From positions 1 through 30,711 of the forward strand of contig CAZSFD010000062.1 in assembly GCA_964606085.1 (NCBI GenBank): a stretch of DNA of 30,711 nt. The letters run 5' to 3'. Shown here piece by piece: positions 16,614 through 24,535 of this stretch (positions are counted from its first letter, which is position 1; each line of letters begins with the position of its first letter). Made by a program: the position numbers and the translations under genes. Under the pieces are notes generated by a model, which saw only the letters and a list, made by a program, of their open reading frames with translations, searched no databases and was not told the DNA's origin. This stretch comes from CAIQJJ01 sp964606085 (GTDB lineage Bacteria > Chloroflexota > Anaerolineae > Anaerolineales > UBA4823).

Positions 16614-17713
16614 GAAATTTTATCAATCAAAACAAAAAAACGATCACGATCTCATTCGCTATCGTGCTGGTACTCGGCCTTGCTTTCACATGGTTCTACT
16701 ACAATCTGCCAGAATTCCTGGTTGATGATTTCATCAATTTGGCTGTGAATAGGAACCAGGCTGCCAATCTCTTTGAGGAAGATGGCCTGTATGTGATTAC
16801 CACGGGTACCGGGGCACCCCTGCCTGATGAAGGACGCGCTGGGCCGCAAACGGTTGTCATTGCCGGGGATCAATTCCTGGTCTTTGATTCCGGCCCTGGC
16901 AGTACCCACAAAATGGAAGTGATTCCCTTGGAAGTTGGCGAAGTCGATGCTTTATTCCTGACCCATTACCATTCGGATCATATTGGCGATATGGGGGAGT
17001 TGATGCTGAAACGTTGGGCAACCACCGGCAATGACCAGCCCTTGCCAATTTATGGCCCGCCAGGTGTAGAGGAAGTTGTGGCCGGATTTGAGGCCGCCTA
17101 TCAACTGGATGTTGTCTATCGCGTCGCCCACCATGGCGAAGAAGCTATGCCTACTTCAGGGGCTGGCGGCGAGGCGCACACCTTCGACCTGGGATCGGAT
17201 CTGATGGCCAGTAAGGTGGTGTATGAAAAGGATGGCGTGCAGGTGATTGCCTTCAATGTTGACCACGCCCCGATATTCCCCGCTGTGGGCTATCGAGTGA
17301 CCTATAAAAATAAAAGTGTGGTGATCACAGGCGATACGGTCTTCACCGAAAGCCTGATCCACCATGCCATGGGTGCTGATGTGCTGGTCAGCGAGGCTTT
17401 GAACCATAAAATGTCCACCATGGTGTCGGAAGCCACGAGCGGTTTGGAAAACAATGCCGCCATCGTTGCGGAAGATATTAAAGACTATCATATTACCCCT
17501 GAACAAGCCGGAATCGTGGCCAGAGATGCCGGAATTCCCTACTTGATCATCACCCACGTACTGCCGCCAGTGCCGTCTCCAATATTGATCAATCCATTCT
17601 TGAAGGACGCCAGAGCAGTCTATGATGGCGAAATTTTTATAGCCAATGACGGCACGATGGTCAAAATTCCTGTGGATTCGGACAAAATCACAATCGTAGA
17701 ACTTTTGAAATAG
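16610..17713 (+). CDS. Membrane-anchored MBL-fold metallo-hydrolase
   Basis: A 367-aa protein. The N-terminal hydrophobic helix (residues ~12-31) is followed by a metallo-beta-lactamase fold: TTGTGAPLPDEGRAGPQ, then HYHSDHIGDM with His119, His121, Asp123 and His124, and further ligands in NVDHAP, ITGDT and ITHVLP. The arrangement is like RNase Z/arylsulfatase-type MBL proteins; the N-terminal anchor argues against RNA processing and for hydrolysis of a small molecule or lactone outside the cytoplasm. Its start is inside the preceding stop (ATGA). Confidence 0.85.
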   Translation: MRNFINQNKKTITISFAIVLVLGLAFTWFYYNLPEFLVDDFINLAVNRNQAANLFEEDGLYVITTGTGAPLPDEGRAGPQTVVIAGDQFLVFDSGPGSTHKMEVIPLEVGEVDALFLTHYHSDHIGDMGELMLKRWATTGNDQPLPIYGPPGVEEVVAGFEAAYQLDVVYRVAHHGEEAMPTSGAGGEAHTFDLGSDLMASKVVYEKDGVQVIAFNVDHAPIFPAVGYRVTYKNKSVVITGDTVFTESLIHHAMGADVLVSEALNHKMSTMVSEATSGLENNAAIVAEDIKDYHITPEQAGIVARDAGIPYLIITHVLPPVPSPILINPFLKDARAVYDGEIFIANDGTMVKIPVDSDKITIVELLK

Positions 17714-17723
17714 AGGCGCAGCG

Positions 17724-17906
17724 ATGAACAAAACAACCTATATCAAAGCCGTGCTGGTCGTTTTTGGGTTGCTCATCCTGAGCAGAATACCCGCTTTTAT
17801 CAATGGCAGCCTGGATGCCGTCACGATCGTTTCAACGATTGTCGAATTGGGCTTTTTTGTCTGGGGCATACTGATACTGAGCCTTGCCAATGAAAAACGT
17901 GCTTGA
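17724..17906 (+). CDS. Small two-helix membrane protein, unknown
   Basis: 60 residues with two hydrophobic segments (YIKAVLVVFGLLILSRIP and VSTIVELGFFVWGILILSLA). Starts 10 bases after the MBL gene and overlaps the following gene by 17 bases, so it is part of the operon. No family recognised. Confidence 0.65.
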   Translation: MNKTTYIKAVLVVFGLLILSRIPAFINGSLDAVTIVSTIVELGFFVWGILILSLANEKRA

Positions 17907-18348
17907 AGTTTTCCTCCCACCGAAAGTGGACAACACCATTCGCGGGACAAAAATCCCGTTCTACATTTTCGCCTTCTACGCCCTCCTCAGCGCCGCGCGC
18001 AGTTGCATCCACCTGCTCTCGCCCGATGGCGGCGCGGGCAGTATCGCCGGGATGGATTTATCGGTGGCGGGGGCGGATGGAATTATCTTTGCCTTCGCGC
18101 TGTGGGGCAGTTCGCAACTGCTGTTTGCCATCATCCAACTGCTGGTGGTCTTTCGCTATCGCTCGCTGGTTCCGTTGATGTGGCTGATGCTGATCCTGGA
18201 AGTGCTGCTGCGCCAACTGGTTGGGACGATGAAACCGGTCACGTTTGCCCACACCCCGCCCGGAGCGATTGGCAACCAACTCGTTCTGCCGCTGGCTGCG
18301 TTGATGCTGGCCTGGTCGGTGTGGAGCGCCACCCGGCAGAAAGGATAA
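17890..18348 (+). CDS. Four-helix membrane protein, unknown
   Basis: 152 residues from ATG 17890 (a TTG six bases earlier is in frame). Four hydrophobic helices are visible: FYIFAFYALLSAARSCIHLL, GIIFAFALWGSSQLLFAIIQ, LVPLMWLMLILEVLLRQL and LVLPLAALMLAWSVWSA. The overlap with the upstream gene and the 2-base gap to the next indicate translational coupling. I do not recognise a named family. Confidence 0.7.
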   Translation: MKNVLEVFLPPKVDNTIRGTKIPFYIFAFYALLSAARSCIHLLSPDGGAGSIAGMDLSVAGADGIIFAFALWGSSQLLFAIIQLLVVFRYRSLVPLMWLMLILEVLLRQLVGTMKPVTFAHTPPGAIGNQLVLPLAALMLAWSVWSATRQKG

Positions 18349-18350
18349 AT

Positions 18351-18977
18351 ATGAACACGTTTCGCCTGCATTGGTTTGATATTGGCCTGGGTTTTGCCCT
18401 GCTCACCAGCATTTTCCTCGCCCTGGTTCCCCTCACCCCGCTGGCTTTCCTGCTCTGGCTCAGCCTGATTTCCCTCTTCCTGCACCAGGCCGAGGAATAT
18501 CGCTATCCTGGCGATTTTCCCGGCATGGTGAACTCGGTCATGTTTGGCAGTCCGCAGCCTGACCGTTACCCGCTCAACGCCAACACGGCGTTGATAATCA
18601 ATGTGCTTGTCGGTTGGCTGACTTATTTCCTGGCGGCGGTTTTGGCCGAAAAGGCGGTCTGGCTGGGCATTGCGACCATCCTGATTTCGGCGGGCAACTT
18701 TATCGCCCACACATTCCTGTTCAATCTCAAAGGCAAAACCCGCTACAATCCTGGCATGTTGACCGCCGTTCTGTTCTTCCTGCCGATTGCCGTGATTTTC
18801 TTTGGGCTGATCATCCGTGAGGGCCTGGCAACGCCGCTGGATTGGGCCATCGGGATTCCGCTGGGCATTGCGCTTAACTACCTGGGGATTCTCAAGCTGA
18901 TTGATATGCTCAAAGATGTGAACACGCCCTATATCTTCCCACAAAGATTCACCCGCTCCGAGAGACGCCGAAACTAA
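18351..18977 (+). CDS. HXXEE-domain membrane protein
   Basis: A 208-aa protein with about five to six hydrophobic helices. The segment LFLHQAEEYRYPGDF contains the HxxEE motif (HQAEE) at the end of the second helix that defines the family; a later HTF and Asn-rich helix are also conserved-looking (GNFIAHTFLFNLK). The function of HXXEE proteins is unknown; the polar motif in the membrane suggests metal binding or hydrolysis. AAAGGATAA lies just upstream of ATG 18351. It is the last gene of the operon. Confidence 0.75.
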   Translation: MNTFRLHWFDIGLGFALLTSIFLALVPLTPLAFLLWLSLISLFLHQAEEYRYPGDFPGMVNSVMFGSPQPDRYPLNANTALIINVLVGWLTYFLAAVLAEKAVWLGIATILISAGNFIAHTFLFNLKGKTRYNPGMLTAVLFFLPIAVIFFGLIIREGLATPLDWAIGIPLGIALNYLGILKLIDMLKDVNTPYIFPQRFTRSERRRN

Positions 18978-19024
18978 CCCACCAAGCAAGGGGATGGGAT
19001 ATTAATACCCTGGATAAACACAAG

Positions 19025-19075
19025 CTATCCACCTGACCAGTCTCCAACTCCCCCCTCGGCGGGGGAGTTTTTCAT
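19025..19075 (+). terminator. Dispersed terminator element, copy D (internal deletion)
   Basis: CTATCCACCTGACCAGTCT is directly joined to the terminator stem AACTCCCCC (19046-19054) / GGGGGAGTT (19061-19069) with TTTTTC. The middle part carrying the 3' arm of the first stem is missing. Confidence 0.8.
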
Positions 19076-19190
19076 TTGACCTGGCTATACTGTGAAAAGT
19101 GATTTCTCTCCTCCTTTGCGCCGGGGATTGGTTCCGGGCAAACCAGTCCCCGGCAAAGCCATCATTCTTTTTTCCGTCAGGAGACCACCC

Positions 19191-19745
19191 ATGAAAACAA
19201 TCACTCTCGCCGCCGCTCAAATCACCTGTCAGGATGGCAAAGTGCTGGAAAACCTGGCCCACGCCACCACAATGACTGAACAAGCCCACGCCCAGGGCGC
19301 GCAACTGGTCTTGTTCCCCGAATTCATGCCCCAGGGCTACCGGCTGACCCCCGCCCTGTGGGATGCCGCCGAGGCCTTTGATGGCCCCACCACCCGCTGG
19401 CTGGCGGCAACTGCCCGCCGCCTGGGAATTTACCTCGGCACGAGCTTCCTCGAAGCCCAAAACGGCCATTTTCTCAACACCTTCGCCCTGGCCGAGCCGG
19501 CGGGCAAAATCGTCGGCGCAGTGCGTAAACGCAACCCAGCGATGTGGGAGGCCTACTTTTTCAAGGGTGAGCGCGGCGCACCTTACCTCGATACCGACCT
19601 GGGCCGGATTGGCGTCGGCATCTGCTTCGACAATCACACCCACGAACTCGCCAGCGCTATCCAGCAGAGCAACATTGACCTGATGTTAATGGCGTACACG
19701 TTCAGCAAAGTGCGCAAGGCCAAAGCCTTATCTTATCCAAAGTAG
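19191..19745 (+). CDS. Nitrilase-superfamily amidohydrolase, C-terminally truncated
   Basis: 184 residues from ATG 19191 (CAGGAGACC upstream). The catalytic triad of the carbon-nitrogen hydrolase superfamily is complete: Glu44 (LFPEFMPQG), Lys113 (RKRNP) and Cys145 (GVGICFDN). Family members usually run to 260-300 residues, and the expected strands and helices after Cys145+40 are missing; the last residues (KVRKAKALSYPK) look non-homologous. The next gene begins only 29 bases later, so a deletion has probably joined the two. Activity is doubtful because the missing part completes the sandwich fold and dimer interface. Confidence 0.7.
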   Translation: MKTITLAAAQITCQDGKVLENLAHATTMTEQAHAQGAQLVLFPEFMPQGYRLTPALWDAAEAFDGPTTRWLAATARRLGIYLGTSFLEAQNGHFLNTFALAEPAGKIVGAVRKRNPAMWEAYFFKGERGAPYLDTDLGRIGVGICFDNHTHELASAIQQSNIDLMLMAYTFSKVRKAKALSYPK

Positions 19746-19774
19746 GAACCTACAACCCGAACAGAATCAACCCC

Positions 19775-20647
19775 ATGAAAAACACCACCATCATCCTTCG
19801 TTTGGCCTGTTTCATCATCCCGCTGGCCTTCATCGCCGCTGCCGCCGGGGTTTTCTGGCAGGGAACGGGTGCATCCTACCCTTTTGAAACCCTGCGTGGC
19901 GAAACGGTGCAGATTCGCGGTCATGGGCTGTACACCTTCGACACGGTCAACGCCTCCTCGCAGGAAATCGGCCAGGACGTGGTCACACTTATCCTGGGCA
20001 TCCCGCTGCTGATGGCCGGGGCGGTGTTGACGCGCAAAGGCTCACTGCGCGGGCGGCTGCTGCTGACCGGCGCGTTGGGCTATTTCCTGTACACCTACGG
20101 CGCGATGTCCTTCCTGACTGCTTTCAACCCGCTCTACCTGGTGTACGTGGCCCTGTTCTCGCTCAGCCTGTTCGGGTTCATCCTGGCGCTCTCCGGGTTG
20201 GACCCCGTTTTCGTGGCTGCGCAGGTCTCGGACAAATTCCCCCGCCGCGCCATTGCCGGTTACTTCATCGTCGTCGCGGCCTTCCTCAGCCTGGCCTGGC
20301 TGGGGCTGGTTGTTCCGCCCATGCTCACCGGCCAACCGCCCGCCGGGTTGGAATCGGCCATCACGATGGTGATCCAGTCCCTCGACCTGGGGGTAATTGT
20401 CCCCACGGCGTTGATCACTGCCATCCTGCTGCTCCAAAAGCGCCCCTGGGGGTTCACCCTGGCGGCGGTAGTGCTGCTCAAAATTTTGAGCATGGGCGCG
20501 GCCCTGATTGCGATGATTATCAACCAGGCGCGCGCAGGCGTGGCGATTGACCCGGTGGTTTCGGCCATCTTTGTTCTCATCAGCCTTGCGGGGATGATCC
20601 TGGCCGTAGCCGCCCTGCGCAACATCCGAAGCGAAGCAAAAATCTGA
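19775..20647 (+). CDS. Multi-pass membrane protein, unknown
   Basis: 290 residues with about seven to eight hydrophobic helices. The first ends before a predicted external loop (GTGASYPFETLRGETVQIRGHGLYTFDTVNASSQEIGQD). The polar middle segment PLYLVYVALFSLSLFGFILALSGLD has no transporter signature. I do not recognise the family. It lies 29 bases behind the truncated nitrilase and ends at terminator copy E. Confidence 0.7.
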   Translation: MKNTTIILRLACFIIPLAFIAAAAGVFWQGTGASYPFETLRGETVQIRGHGLYTFDTVNASSQEIGQDVVTLILGIPLLMAGAVLTRKGSLRGRLLLTGALGYFLYTYGAMSFLTAFNPLYLVYVALFSLSLFGFILALSGLDPVFVAAQVSDKFPRRAIAGYFIVVAAFLSLAWLGLVVPPMLTGQPPAGLESAITMVIQSLDLGVIVPTALITAILLLQKRPWGFTLAAVVLLKILSMGAALIAMIINQARAGVAIDPVVSAIFVLISLAGMILAVAALRNIRSEAKI

Positions 20648-20684
20648 ACCAAGCCCGTCACTATCTTTTCAACACTGGTTGCCC

Positions 20685-20760
20685 ACTGGTCAAATGGACA
20701 GCCAGAATCTTGGCCGGCAGGCCAAAGCAAACTCCCCTCTCGGCGGGGGAGTTTTTATTC
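20685..20760 (+). terminator. Dispersed terminator element, copy E (inverted segment)
   Basis: The terminator stem (20730-20753, one G-T wobble) and the segment GAATCTTGGCCGGCAGGCC match the other copies. The 17-base front segment is instead ACTGGTCAAATGGACAG (20685-20701), the reverse complement of that in copy B with one change. Confidence 0.75.
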
Positions 20761-20797
20761 TCCGGCAGCTATGATGGGCATGAAAGGAAATCCAACC

Positions 20798-21751
20798 ATG
20801 AAAAAACTCACCCCACTCCTTGTTGTACTCATCCTGACCACCCTGGCCTGTGACCTAACCATTTCGGTGACGCCCGACGACTTCCCGGCGACCCAGCCGG
20901 TGAGCACACTTGTTCCGGCCACCCCAATGCCTGAACCAGCCACCACCACCCCGGAGATTTTCATCGCCCTGACCCAGGCCGTGCCGGGAGAATTTCAACC
21001 CACCGACCTGCCCGCGCCAACCGTTGCGCCTGCCAGCGCCGGGACAACCACCACCTACGCTCCGCTGACCGTCACCATCCCACAGGGAATCGCCAGCGGA
21101 GCGAGCGGCGTGAACTTCCCGCGTGTAGATGGCGACGACGCGGCCTGGTGGCAGAAAACCCCCGGCCACCTGCAAGTTTCACTGGCAGATTATTACGTCT
21201 TGCAAGGCAAAGCCCACCAGCCAGCCATCTATGTTTACCCGGCTTCCGGTTACGCTGAACTGGTTCCCGCCGCCTTCGAGAGCATCCACCGCCTGCAAAA
21301 CTACCTGTACGCCCCGGAGAACGTCCCGGCGCTCGACCAACTGCCCGGCGTACCCTTTTTCAACGCCCAAATCCTGTTCGCCGCCCACATCCAGCCGCTT
21401 TCGTTCCAGAACGGCAAGGGCATTCGCTACCTCAGCGAGTACGCCCAGTTCCCGGCCTCGGCCAACAACGCTGACCTGTTCTACAACTTCATCGGCGTCA
21501 CCAGCGACGGGGAACACTACCTCGTGGCGATTTTCCCGCTCACCAGCCCCGTCCTGGCCGAAACCGCCGATGCCGGAGCGCCCCTGCCCACAGGCGGCAT
21601 TCCGTACCCGCACATGACCGACTCTTCCGCCAACATGGACGCCTACTACATCGCCATCACCGACCTGCTCAACGCCCAACGGCCAGAGCGTTTCACCCCC
21701 ACCCTGGGCGAACTGGATCAGTTGATCCAATCCATACAGGTTGCTCCGTAA
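20798..21751 (+). CDS. Lipoprotein with Thr/Pro-rich linker, unknown
   Basis: A 317-aa protein. A type II signal peptide MKKLTPLLVVLILTTLAC places the lipidated cysteine at residue 18. It is followed by a ~75-residue Thr/Pro/Ala-rich linker with TP-repeats, then a globular domain (about 100-310) without a recognisable family; WWQKTPGHLQV and the DAYYIAITDLLNA segment stand out. ATG 20798 is chosen because the lipoprotein signal starts there and AAAGGAAA lies about 9 bases before. Flanked by terminator copies E and F, so probably monocistronic. Confidence 0.75.
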   Translation: MKKLTPLLVVLILTTLACDLTISVTPDDFPATQPVSTLVPATPMPEPATTTPEIFIALTQAVPGEFQPTDLPAPTVAPASAGTTTTYAPLTVTIPQGIASGASGVNFPRVDGDDAAWWQKTPGHLQVSLADYYVLQGKAHQPAIYVYPASGYAELVPAAFESIHRLQNYLYAPENVPALDQLPGVPFFNAQILFAAHIQPLSFQNGKGIRYLSEYAQFPASANNADLFYNFIGVTSDGEHYLVAIFPLTSPVLAETADAGAPLPTGGIPYPHMTDSSANMDAYYIAITDLLNAQRPERFTPTLGELDQLIQSIQVAP

Positions 21752-21830
21752 CCTGTCCACCTGACCAGTCTGAAGTTTAGCCGACAGGCCATGATCAACT
21801 CCCCCCTCGGTGGGGGAGTTTTTGTTTTGC
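21752..21830 (+). terminator. Dispersed terminator element, copy F
   Basis: CCTGTC (21752-21757) pairs with GACAGG (21783-21788). The terminator stem is at 21797-21820, with T instead of C in its loop (CTCGGT), followed by TTTTTG. Confidence 0.85.
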
Positions 21831-21864
21831 ATCGCGTAAAATGAGATCGAAAGGAATCAAACCC

Positions 21865-23295
21865 ATGCGCGCCAAATTGCTGATCATCTTTGCCATCATC
21901 TTGCTTTTGTTCACCCCTGCTGCCGCTGCACCTTCTACTAAAAACGACTTTGCCGCCCTCGACTCCATCGTCGCCGCCCAGATGTCTAAACACGGCCTGC
22001 CCGGCGTGGCGCTGGCAGTCATCGAAAATGGCGAAATTGTCTATCTCAAGGCCTACGGCGTGGATGGGGCTGGCCGCCCAATGACCCCGCAGACCCAAAT
22101 GTACATCGGCTCACAAAGCAAATCCTTCACCGCGCTGGCCATCGCCCAACTGGCCGAACAAGGCAAACTCGACCTGAACACCCCCGTCCAGACCTACATC
22201 CCCTGGTTCCGCGTGGCCGATGAATCCGCCTCGGCGCAAATTACCCTCAACCACCTGCTCCACCACACCAGCGGCCTGTCCGATGCCGGCTTTGGCGTTC
22301 TCATCCCCGATAACGCCAGCCTCGAACAATCGGTGCGCGCCCTTTCTGCTGCCCAGCCCAGCGCCCCGGTTGGCGCAAAGCATCAGTACTTCAACCTGGG
22401 GTACAGCGTTCTGGCCTACCTCGTCGAACTCGCCAGCGGCCAAACCTACGCCGATTACATCCATGCGCACATCCTGGCCCCGCTCGGCATGGACGCATCC
22501 ACCGCAGACCCATCCACCGCACCCAACATGCCCTCCGGCCACACCCGCCTGTTCGGCTTCCCGCTGTCCACTCACGAAAGCGCCCCCACCTACGGCATCG
22601 GGGCGGGCTGGATCGTCTCCACCGCCGAAGATATGGCTCGTTATGCCATCGCCTTTCAAGACAACGGCAAGGGGCTGGTATCACCCGCAACCATGCGGCA
22701 CATCCTGACCCCCGGCCTCGGCAGCTACGGCATGGGCTGGTACATCTACGACAACGGCGCGAAAATCATGCACGGCGGCGCCAACCAGACCTTCCGCAGC
22801 GAGGTCAACCTCTACCCGCGCCAAAACCGCGCCTTCGTCCTGCTAACCAACCAGGGCTACCAGGTAGACCACTTCATTTCAGCCAGCCAGATCACCAACA
22901 GCGTCGAAGCCATCGTCCTGGGGCGCACCCCGCCAGCGGTGAGCCGGGGCTGGTCGGTACAGTGGATAGGCTGGGGACTGGGGATTTTCGTCCTGGCCTT
23001 GAGCGCCTTGCACACCCGCAATTTCCTCGCTCTGCGCGGCTGGCGCGAACGCACCCGCAGCCTGCCCGCCGCCAAAAAAGCCTGGGATGTGGCGATCAGC
23101 TTTCTCATTCCCACTGCCATCCTGATCGTGGTTTTCTGGCAGGTCAGCAGTTTCTACGGCGACCGCTTCAACCTGCTGACCAACCTGGCCTACATGCGCC
23201 TGGGCCTACCCGATGTCTTTATCCTGATGTTGGTCGGCAGCCTGCCCGACTACATTCAGGGCATCCTCAAGATTTTGCTATGGCGGCGCGGCTGA
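21865..23295 (+). CDS. Serine beta-lactamase-like hydrolase with C-terminal membrane helices
   Basis: 476 residues. An N-terminal signal peptide (MRAKLLIIFAIILLLFTPAAA) is followed by a class C beta-lactamase/DD-peptidase fold: Ser83-x-x-Lys86 (SQSK), Tyr175-x-Asn177 (YFN) and His303-Gly-Gly (HGG, in place of KTG). After about residue 365 come three hydrophobic helices, so the domain is anchored at the outside of the membrane. Such proteins are usually esterases or peptidases rather than antibiotic lactamases. ATG 21865 is preferred over ATG 21841: AAAGGAA lies suitably upstream and the signal peptide begins there. Confidence 0.85.
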   Translation: MRAKLLIIFAIILLLFTPAAAAPSTKNDFAALDSIVAAQMSKHGLPGVALAVIENGEIVYLKAYGVDGAGRPMTPQTQMYIGSQSKSFTALAIAQLAEQGKLDLNTPVQTYIPWFRVADESASAQITLNHLLHHTSGLSDAGFGVLIPDNASLEQSVRALSAAQPSAPVGAKHQYFNLGYSVLAYLVELASGQTYADYIHAHILAPLGMDASTADPSTAPNMPSGHTRLFGFPLSTHESAPTYGIGAGWIVSTAEDMARYAIAFQDNGKGLVSPATMRHILTPGLGSYGMGWYIYDNGAKIMHGGANQTFRSEVNLYPRQNRAFVLLTNQGYQVDHFISASQITNSVEAIVLGRTPPAVSRGWSVQWIGWGLGIFVLALSALHTRNFLALRGWRERTRSLPAAKKAWDVAISFLIPTAILIVVFWQVSSFYGDRFNLLTNLAYMRLGLPDVFILMLVGSLPDYIQGILKILLWRRG

Positions 23296-23422
23296 CCCGT
23301 CCATTGAAACGGTCACGCCGGCGTGCAGCGTCAGCGCTCGCAAGATGTTGTAGGCCAGGGCGTGTCAAGGGCGGCGCAAGAAAGTGAGTAGAGATGTCAA
23401 GAAATCATCAAGAAGTTTAGCT

Positions 23423-24376
23423 TCATGTAGCGGCAGGATTCCAGGGCTTGCCGCTGCGTAACATCGCATTCAAAATGGTCAAGAGTTTGCGCATACAGGC
23501 AACAATGGCAACCTTTTTCTCCTTGCCCGCCGCACACAAACGCTTGTAAAATTCTTTGATAACCGGGTTGAAGCGTATGGCAGAAAGTGTTGCCATATAC
23601 AGCACCTTTCGCACCGAGGGACGCCCACCTTGAATATGACGTTTGCCCCGAGTTTGCCCGCTATCCCGGTTGAAAGGAGCCACACCGACCAAGGCTGCGA
23701 TCTTTTTGCGGTTGAGTGTGCCCAATTCGGGTAGGTCGGCCAGCAAAGTACGAGCAGAGACTTCACCAATGCCTCGAACACTCTGCAGAATGGCATCTTT
23801 CTCGACCCAGGCCGGTGTATTCTGGATGAAATCACTGATTTTCTTCTCGATGGCATCCGTTTCTTCGTCCAGCCAATCCAGATGCTTCTGGATGTCTGCC
23901 CGCACGCTTTCGGGTGCGCTGTGCCAACGATTTCCTTCCATTACCCGCATCTCCACCAGTTGGCGACGGCGACTTACCAGAGCAGCTAACGTTTGCTCTT
24001 GTTCGCTGGGCAACGGCGTAACCGCTGGGCCAATCGCTTCACCGTAGTGCGACAGAATGCTGGCATCCAATGTATCCGTTTTTGCCAAACGCCCGGTCGC
24101 TTTGGCAAACTCTCGCACTCGCTTTGGGTTGCCGCGTGCCACTGGCAGACTGGCCGCACACAATTCCGTCATCAGACGAACTTCCAGCCCTCCAGTGGAT
24201 TCCAAAACCACCAGCACCGGTTGTTTCTCTTTCAAACGCTCCATGAGCGTCGCCAGCCCTTCCTGCGTGTATTCCACGCGTTCAGGCTTATCGTTTCGAC
24301 CATAGGCCACATCCAAGTGGTCTTTGGCAACATCAATCCCGACATAAAGTGATTGGGGTTGGGTAATACTGTCCAT
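23423..24376 (-). CDS. IS110-family DEDD transposase
   Basis: A 317-aa recombinase. The N-terminal RuvC-like domain has Asp15 (YVGIDVAKD), Glu59 (VLESTGG), Asp101 and Asp104 (KTDTLDA): the DEDD tetrad. A coiled-coil middle follows, and then the C-terminal Tnp domain with SVRGIGEVSARTLLADLPEL, LVGVAPFNRDSG and GGRPSVRKVLYMATLSA, carrying the conserved serine region. GGAG lies 8 bases before ATG 24376; a TTG 18 bases earlier is in frame but less likely. The gene looks intact. IS110 enzymes work with an element-encoded structured (bridge/seek) RNA. Confidence 0.9.
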   Translation of the reverse strand: MDSITQPQSLYVGIDVAKDHLDVAYGRNDKPERVEYTQEGLATLMERLKEKQPVLVVLESTGGLEVRLMTELCAASLPVARGNPKRVREFAKATGRLAKTDTLDASILSHYGEAIGPAVTPLPSEQEQTLAALVSRRRQLVEMRVMEGNRWHSAPESVRADIQKHLDWLDEETDAIEKKISDFIQNTPAWVEKDAILQSVRGIGEVSARTLLADLPELGTLNRKKIAALVGVAPFNRDSGQTRGKRHIQGGRPSVRKVLYMATLSAIRFNPVIKEFYKRLCAAGKEKKVAIVACMRKLLTILNAMLRSGKPWNPAAT

Positions 24377-24535
24377 CGTGTCTCCATTGTTCAAATGCTT
24401 GCCCGTTCTAGCAGATGCGGGCTTGATTGCCCAGGCAATTGTTCGGGCTTATTCAGAAAATGGCACAGCGACCCATGCTCAGTGACGGTTTGATACCAAG
24501 ACACTATCGGCCTGCCGTGCCACCCCATCATACTA
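24377..24535 (-). ncRNA. Candidate bridge RNA region of the IS110 element
   Basis: The ~155 bases between kdpE' and the transposase are non-coding and rich in pairing: GCCCG/CGGGC within 24401-24422, ATTGCC/GGCAAT at 24426-24439, TGGCAC/GTGCCA (24461-24466 with 24517-24522) enclosing a large loop, and CCCATCAT/ATGATGGG (24524-24531 with 24543-24550) across the junction. In the IS110 group the guide RNA comes from the end upstream of the transposase, matching this position. Transcription is not shown. Confidence 0.45.

Larger units (their letters stand above)
23360..24535 (-). mobile_element. IS110-family insertion sequence
   Basis: The element comprises the DEDD transposase gene and its non-coding ends. 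The boundary next to kdpE' (about 24535) is set by where kdpE coding stops; the other boundary, somewhere in 23340-23420, is an estimate. No terminal inverted repeats are evident, as usual for IS110. The other half of kdpE is not found on the far side, so the insertion was accompanied or followed by a deletion. Confidence 0.65.

Noticed and set aside
6012..21830. Integron attC sites between gene units
   Set aside because: The paired arms are CCTGTC/GACAGG rather than RYYYAAC/GTTRRRY, each copy ends in a normal terminator, and no integrase is present.
23360..23385. Similarity of GGCGGCGCAAGAAA here to GGCGGCGCAGGAAA near 28941
   Set aside because: Too short and GC-rich to exclude chance; no shared flanks.
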